Part shown: in pieces, positions 61,097-64,000 of the stretch | Position numbering within the stretch: the stretch's first letter is position 1 | Layout of the letters: the number at the start of each line of letters is the position of its first letter | From: Lewinellaceae bacterium | GTDB taxonomy: Bacteria; Bacteroidota; Bacteroidia; Chitinophagales; Saprospiraceae | Direction of reading: 5' to 3' | DNA length: 64,000 bases | Assembly: GCA_020636255.1 (NCBI GenBank) | Contig: JACJYE010000013.1 | Span: forward strand, 1 to 64,000 | Notes under the pieces: generated by a model | Seen by the model: the letters and a program-made list of their open reading frames with translations, nothing else | Database searches by the model: none | What the model was told of the DNA's origin: nothing | Program-made: the position numbers and the translations under genes

Positions 61097-62425
61097 ATGC
61101 GCATCCTGATCCTGCTAGCACAATACCACCCGGCGGCCAACCCCAACGTTTTCCGGTGGTCAGCTATTGCCGAGCATTGGGCCGGGCAGGGGCATGAGGT
61201 GCACGTGCTCTGCAGCCGCCGTAGTGGCCTGCCAGCAGGGGAATCCATCCGCGGGGTATGGGTGCACCGGGCGGGGCATGCCACCTTGCTCGACTGGGCC
61301 TACAACCTGCTGGGCGCGGCGAAGCGGCGGGGAGAAGCGGAGCCTGAACAAGGGTTGCGCGAGCCTTCCCGCTGGCGCCGGGCGCTGGAACGGGCCGTCA
61401 GCGCTACCTGGCGGAAGCTCTACTGGCCCGATGGCAGCTGCCTGTGGTACGGCCCTGCCCTTAGAAAGGCAAAGCAAACCATACAGGCACAGCAGGTCGA
61501 GGCGATTATCAGCGTCAGCTTCCCCTTCACCGCGCATCTCATCGGGCTGGCCTGTAAACGGCGCTTCCCACAGATCAGGTGGCTGGCGGATTCGGAAGAC
61601 CCCTTTTCGATCCTCGAAGCCCAGCCCCAGAACAACTTCGCCCTGTACCGTCGGCTCAACTACCGGGCGGAAGCGGCCGTGTTCCGCACAGCTGACAGCC
61701 TCAGCGCTACGGTGGGCAGCACCCGGCAGGCGTATGAAAAACAGTTCGGCGCCCTTCCCCGGATGGCCATCGTGCCGCCGCTCTTCGACGAGCTCAGCTG
61801 GGAGCGTTCTTTAGAATACCATTGGGAGCCGGAAGGGCCGTATCTGAACCTGGGCTATTTCGGCACTTTTTACACCGGCATCCGCGAGCCGGATGTCTTG
61901 CTGGAGCTGCTGGAGCAGGCCCTGCTCAGGGCTCCGCAGTTGTCCGGCAAGATCCGGATGCACTTCTTCGGGGCGATAGGTGGCGAGTTCGTGCCGGCCT
62001 TTGCGCGGCACGAGGGCATACAGAGCATCCTCCGCTTCCACGGCCTGCTGCCGAAGGTGGAAGCGCTGGCCGCCATGCGCCGGATGGATGTGCTCGTGAA
62101 TATCGGGAACCAAACGGCTATCCAGCTGCCCAGCAAGTGCGTCGACTACCTGGCGGCAGGCCGGCCCATCCTCAACCTGTCGCATAATGCGGCGGATGCC
62201 TTTCGGGATTTTTTTGAAACATACCCCTACATCCGGCATATCGACGTAACAGCGCCCGGCGCTGCCGATTCGTTCCATCGTTACCTGGAGGATTTACAGC
62301 CGGAAGCTGCGACGGAAAGCCCGGAGCAGCTACAGGCTCGTTTGCAGCCCTATACCGTCGGGCCCATCGCTGGTTTATTTCTTGATCTGCTCAATCGGCC
62401 GTTCTATGCAAAAGGAGAGGATTAA
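61097..62425 (+). CDS. GT4-like glycosyltransferase
   Basis: 442 residues, GT-B fold. The N-terminal domain begins ILILLAQYHPAANPNVFRWS with GQGHEVHVLCS. The donor-binding half contains LNLGYFGTFYTGIREPDVLL, GEFVPAFARHEGIQSILRFH and the E-X7-E-like region KCVDYLAAGRPILNLSHNAA, where the first acidic position is replaced by KCVD. It would add a sugar to the growing glycan on the cytoplasmic side. Its end overlaps the epimerase gene by 20 bases. Donor and acceptor are unknown. Confidence 0.83.
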   Translation: MRILILLAQYHPAANPNVFRWSAIAEHWAGQGHEVHVLCSRRSGLPAGESIRGVWVHRAGHATLLDWAYNLLGAAKRRGEAEPEQGLREPSRWRRALERAVSATWRKLYWPDGSCLWYGPALRKAKQTIQAQQVEAIISVSFPFTAHLIGLACKRRFPQIRWLADSEDPFSILEAQPQNNFALYRRLNYRAEAAVFRTADSLSATVGSTRQAYEKQFGALPRMAIVPPLFDELSWERSLEYHWEPEGPYLNLGYFGTFYTGIREPDVLLELLEQALLRAPQLSGKIRMHFFGAIGGEFVPAFARHEGIQSILRFHGLLPKVEALAAMRRMDVLVNIGNQTAIQLPSKCVDYLAAGRPILNLSHNAADAFRDFFETYPYIRHIDVTAPGAADSFHRYLEDLQPEAATESPEQLQARLQPYTVGPIAGLFLDLLNRPFYAKGED

Positions 62426-63554
62426 AGTACTGTTCGTCATCGGTACCCGGCCGGAGGCCATCAAGCTGGCGCCGCTGATCCGGGCCTTCCAGTCCGACGG
62501 GGCCTTCGAGCCTGCCGTATGCCTTAGCGGGCAGCACGGCGCCCTGGCACGCGAGGTGCTCGATCTTTTTGACATCCGGCCGCAGTATAACATCACTTTG
62601 GATACGGCGGGGAAAACGCTGAGCAGCAAGAGCGCGCTGCTGATGCAGGTGCTGGAAGGCGTGATCGGGCAGGCGCGCCCCGGCTGGATCTTCGTGCAGG
62701 GCGATACGCTTACCACTTTTTGCGCCGCCCTGGCCGGCTTTTACGCCGGCATTCCCGTTGCTCATGTCGAAGCGGGCCTGCGGGCCAACGGCCCGGGCGG
62801 GCCCTTCCCGGAAGAGGCGCACCGCAAGGCGGTCGCCGATCTGGCCACCCTGCATTTTGCGCCTACCGCCGGCGCCCGGGAGAACCTGCTGCGGGAAGCC
62901 GTGCCGGAGCGGCGCATCTTCGTAACCGGCAATACGGGTATAGATGCTTTGATGCAGATAAGCAAACGGGCTGCCGGAGCCGCCGCCGCGTACGCCGGGC
63001 AGTTCGAAGCGCTGGCGGGCTTTCCGCTCGACGGCAGTAAAAAAATAGTAACGGCCACCTTCCACCGCTGGGAAAACCGGGCGGAGAAGCTGGAGGAGAT
63101 ACTGGCGGCCCTGGTGGCCATCGCCGGCCTCGACAGTGCGCTGGCCGTCTTTCCCGCCCACCCCAACCCGGCCGTTCAGCAGGCCATCGGGCCCTACCGG
63201 CAGGGGCCGGTGCGGTTCATCCCTCCTTTGCCTTATGCGCTTTTCGTATGGTTGTTGCAGCAGTCTTTTCTCATCATCACCGATAGCGGCGGCATTCAGG
63301 AAGAGGCGGCGACACTGGGCGTGCCGCTCATCCTGGTGCGCGATACGACGGAAAGGCAGGAAGCGTTGGTTTCGGGAAATTTACAGCTGGTGGGAACGGA
63401 ACGCGGCGCGATCGCCGAAGGGGTAGCTGCCTTGTGGGATGGGGGCGGGCAGTACCAGCGCATGGCGCAGGCCCGGCCGCTGTTCGGCGACGGCACGGCA
63501 TCGGAGCGCATACTGGGTTTCTTTAAAGGGTATCTGGGCCTGGCGGAAGGGTAG
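62406..63554 (+). CDS. wecB: UDP-N-acetylglucosamine 2-epimerase (non-hydrolysing)
   Basis: 382 residues. Interconverts UDP-GlcNAc and UDP-ManNAc, supplying ManNAc-type sugars for surface glycans. Motifs are VIGTRPEAIKLAPLIRAFQ, QGDTLTTFCAALAGFYAGI, AHVEAGLRANGPGGPFPEEA, and VTGNTGIDALMQI. Then come TATFHRWENRAEKLEEI (the usual HRREN is HRWEN), ITDSGGIQEEAATLGVPLIL and RDTTERQEA. The ATG at 62406 is preferred over 62382, which would extend the overlap with the GT4 gene. The last 32 bases overlap the convergent glycosyltransferase gene. Confidence 0.92.
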   Translation: MQKERIKVLFVIGTRPEAIKLAPLIRAFQSDGAFEPAVCLSGQHGALAREVLDLFDIRPQYNITLDTAGKTLSSKSALLMQVLEGVIGQARPGWIFVQGDTLTTFCAALAGFYAGIPVAHVEAGLRANGPGGPFPEEAHRKAVADLATLHFAPTAGARENLLREAVPERRIFVTGNTGIDALMQISKRAAGAAAAYAGQFEALAGFPLDGSKKIVTATFHRWENRAEKLEEILAALVAIAGLDSALAVFPAHPNPAVQQAIGPYRQGPVRFIPPLPYALFVWLLQQSFLIITDSGGIQEEAATLGVPLILVRDTTERQEALVSGNLQLVGTERGAIAEGVAALWDGGGQYQRMAQARPLFGDGTASERILGFFKGYLGLAEG

Positions 63555-64000
63555 GGAATGCCTCGCCAAAAAAGGCGCCTATCTGCCGGAGGATGCCCGA
63601 GTGGGTGATCACCGTATCCCAGGTGCGGCCCTGCAGGCTGGGTAGGCGGTGTCCGAAAGCCCCGAGGGCTTCGGGCTTAAGGTTGTCGAGCGTTTTGGAG
63701 AGGATGAAAAAGCGGGCTCCGGTTTCGCGCTCAAAAGCGCTGAGCCAGGCGTAGGGCGTGCTGGCCACCGGCAGCCCGGCAGCACAATATTCCAGGAGTT
63801 TGGTAGAGGTCTGGACGTTGAGCGGGTACACGTCGGGTATTAAATTCAGGCCGAAGCGGGCCTGGCAGAGATAACCGGGCACCTGCCAGTAGGGCACCCG
63901 CCCCTGCGCGTGGGCGAGCGGGTAGCGGCGCAGCCAGCTGCGAAGACCTTCTGAGATACTGCCCAGGAGCAGCAGGCGGCACTCAGGCCAGTGGCGGTAC
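63523..64000 (-). CDS. Glycosyltransferase, C-terminal part (cut by window end)
   Basis: The frame is open from the window edge to a TAA at 63523-63525, giving 159 visible residues; the start lies outside. The visible part is a GT-B donor domain: RVPYWQVPGYLCQARFGLNL and TSTKLLEYCAAGLPVASTPY, where KLLEYCAAGLPV is the typical nucleotide-sugar region. The end reads RTWDTVITHSGILRQIGAFF. Its 3' end overlaps wecB by 32 bases in convergent orientation. An internal GTG at 63897 is not the true start, because homology continues upstream (ECRLLLLGSISEGLRSWLRR). Confidence 0.85.
   Translation of the reverse strand, partial: YRHWPECRLLLLGSISEGLRSWLRRYPLAHAQGRVPYWQVPGYLCQARFGLNLIPDVYPLNVQTSTKLLEYCAAGLPVASTPYAWLSAFERETGARFFILSKTLDNLKPEALGAFGHRLPSLQGRTWDTVITHSGILRQIGAFFGEAFPTLPPGPDTL

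Overview
The window comes from a Bacteroidota chromosome, most likely the Saprospiria/Lewinella-like branch. The assignment is my inference. It rests on type IX secretion (T9SS) cargo proteins with C-terminal sorting domains, a PorU2-type C25 sortase, HYR repeats, a hybrid two-component kinase ending in an AraC-type HTH, an archaeal/V-type ATPase operon with a DUF2764 gene, and TAnnTTTG-like -7 promoter elements. No rRNA, tRNA, phage, CRISPR array or complete insertion sequence was seen.

Layout. 0.2-5.7 kb: a very large secreted Gly-rich/HYR surface protein. 6.1-10.4 kb: a TPR-sensor hybrid histidine kinase and a 3-hydroxyacyl-CoA dehydrogenase. 10.5-18.2 kb: a seven-gene V-type ATPase operon (E, DUF2764, A, B, D, I, K) whose K subunit keeps all the residues that bind Na+ in Enterococcus hirae NtpK. 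18.3-32 kb: mostly housekeeping genes (RlmB-like methyltransferase, secreted M36 metallopeptidase, SAM hydrolase, PhoH, AroA, OmpA-like protein, glutaryl-CoA dehydrogenase, FolB), broken by several miniature inverted-repeat elements. 32-46.4 kb: DUF4197 lipoprotein, S24/LexA-like regulator, a JmjC/cupin plus class-V aminotransferase pair, FtsK, a dinucleotide-binding reductase, a GNAT-like protein, two short SSBs, a zinc alcohol dehydrogenase, a NYN nuclease fused to a cold-shock domain and an EEP-family nuclease/phosphatase. 46.9-54 kb: a double alpha/beta-hydrolase and the PorU2-like sortase. 54-64 kb: a surface-glycan assembly cluster (GT39-like enzyme, alpha/alpha-toroid protein, FemAB-like acyltransferase, Wzx-type flippase, large polytopic membrane protein, GT4, UDP-GlcNAc 2-epimerase, and a glycosyltransferase cut by the window end).

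How genes work together. The T9SS cargo proteins and PorU2 belong to one secretion pathway, in which sortases attach cargo to a surface polysaccharide. A glycan cluster starts one base after porU2, which suggests, without proving it, a link between the sortase and its anchor glycan. The V-ATPase would couple ATP to Na+ transport.

The most unusual feature is the non-coding DNA. At least four families of short inverted-repeat elements, two related 61-65 bp hairpin arrays, a separate 32 bp hairpin array and a low-complexity family are present. Many of them begin or end within about 0-23 bases of a stop codon, and one has a clear 12-13 bp target duplication.
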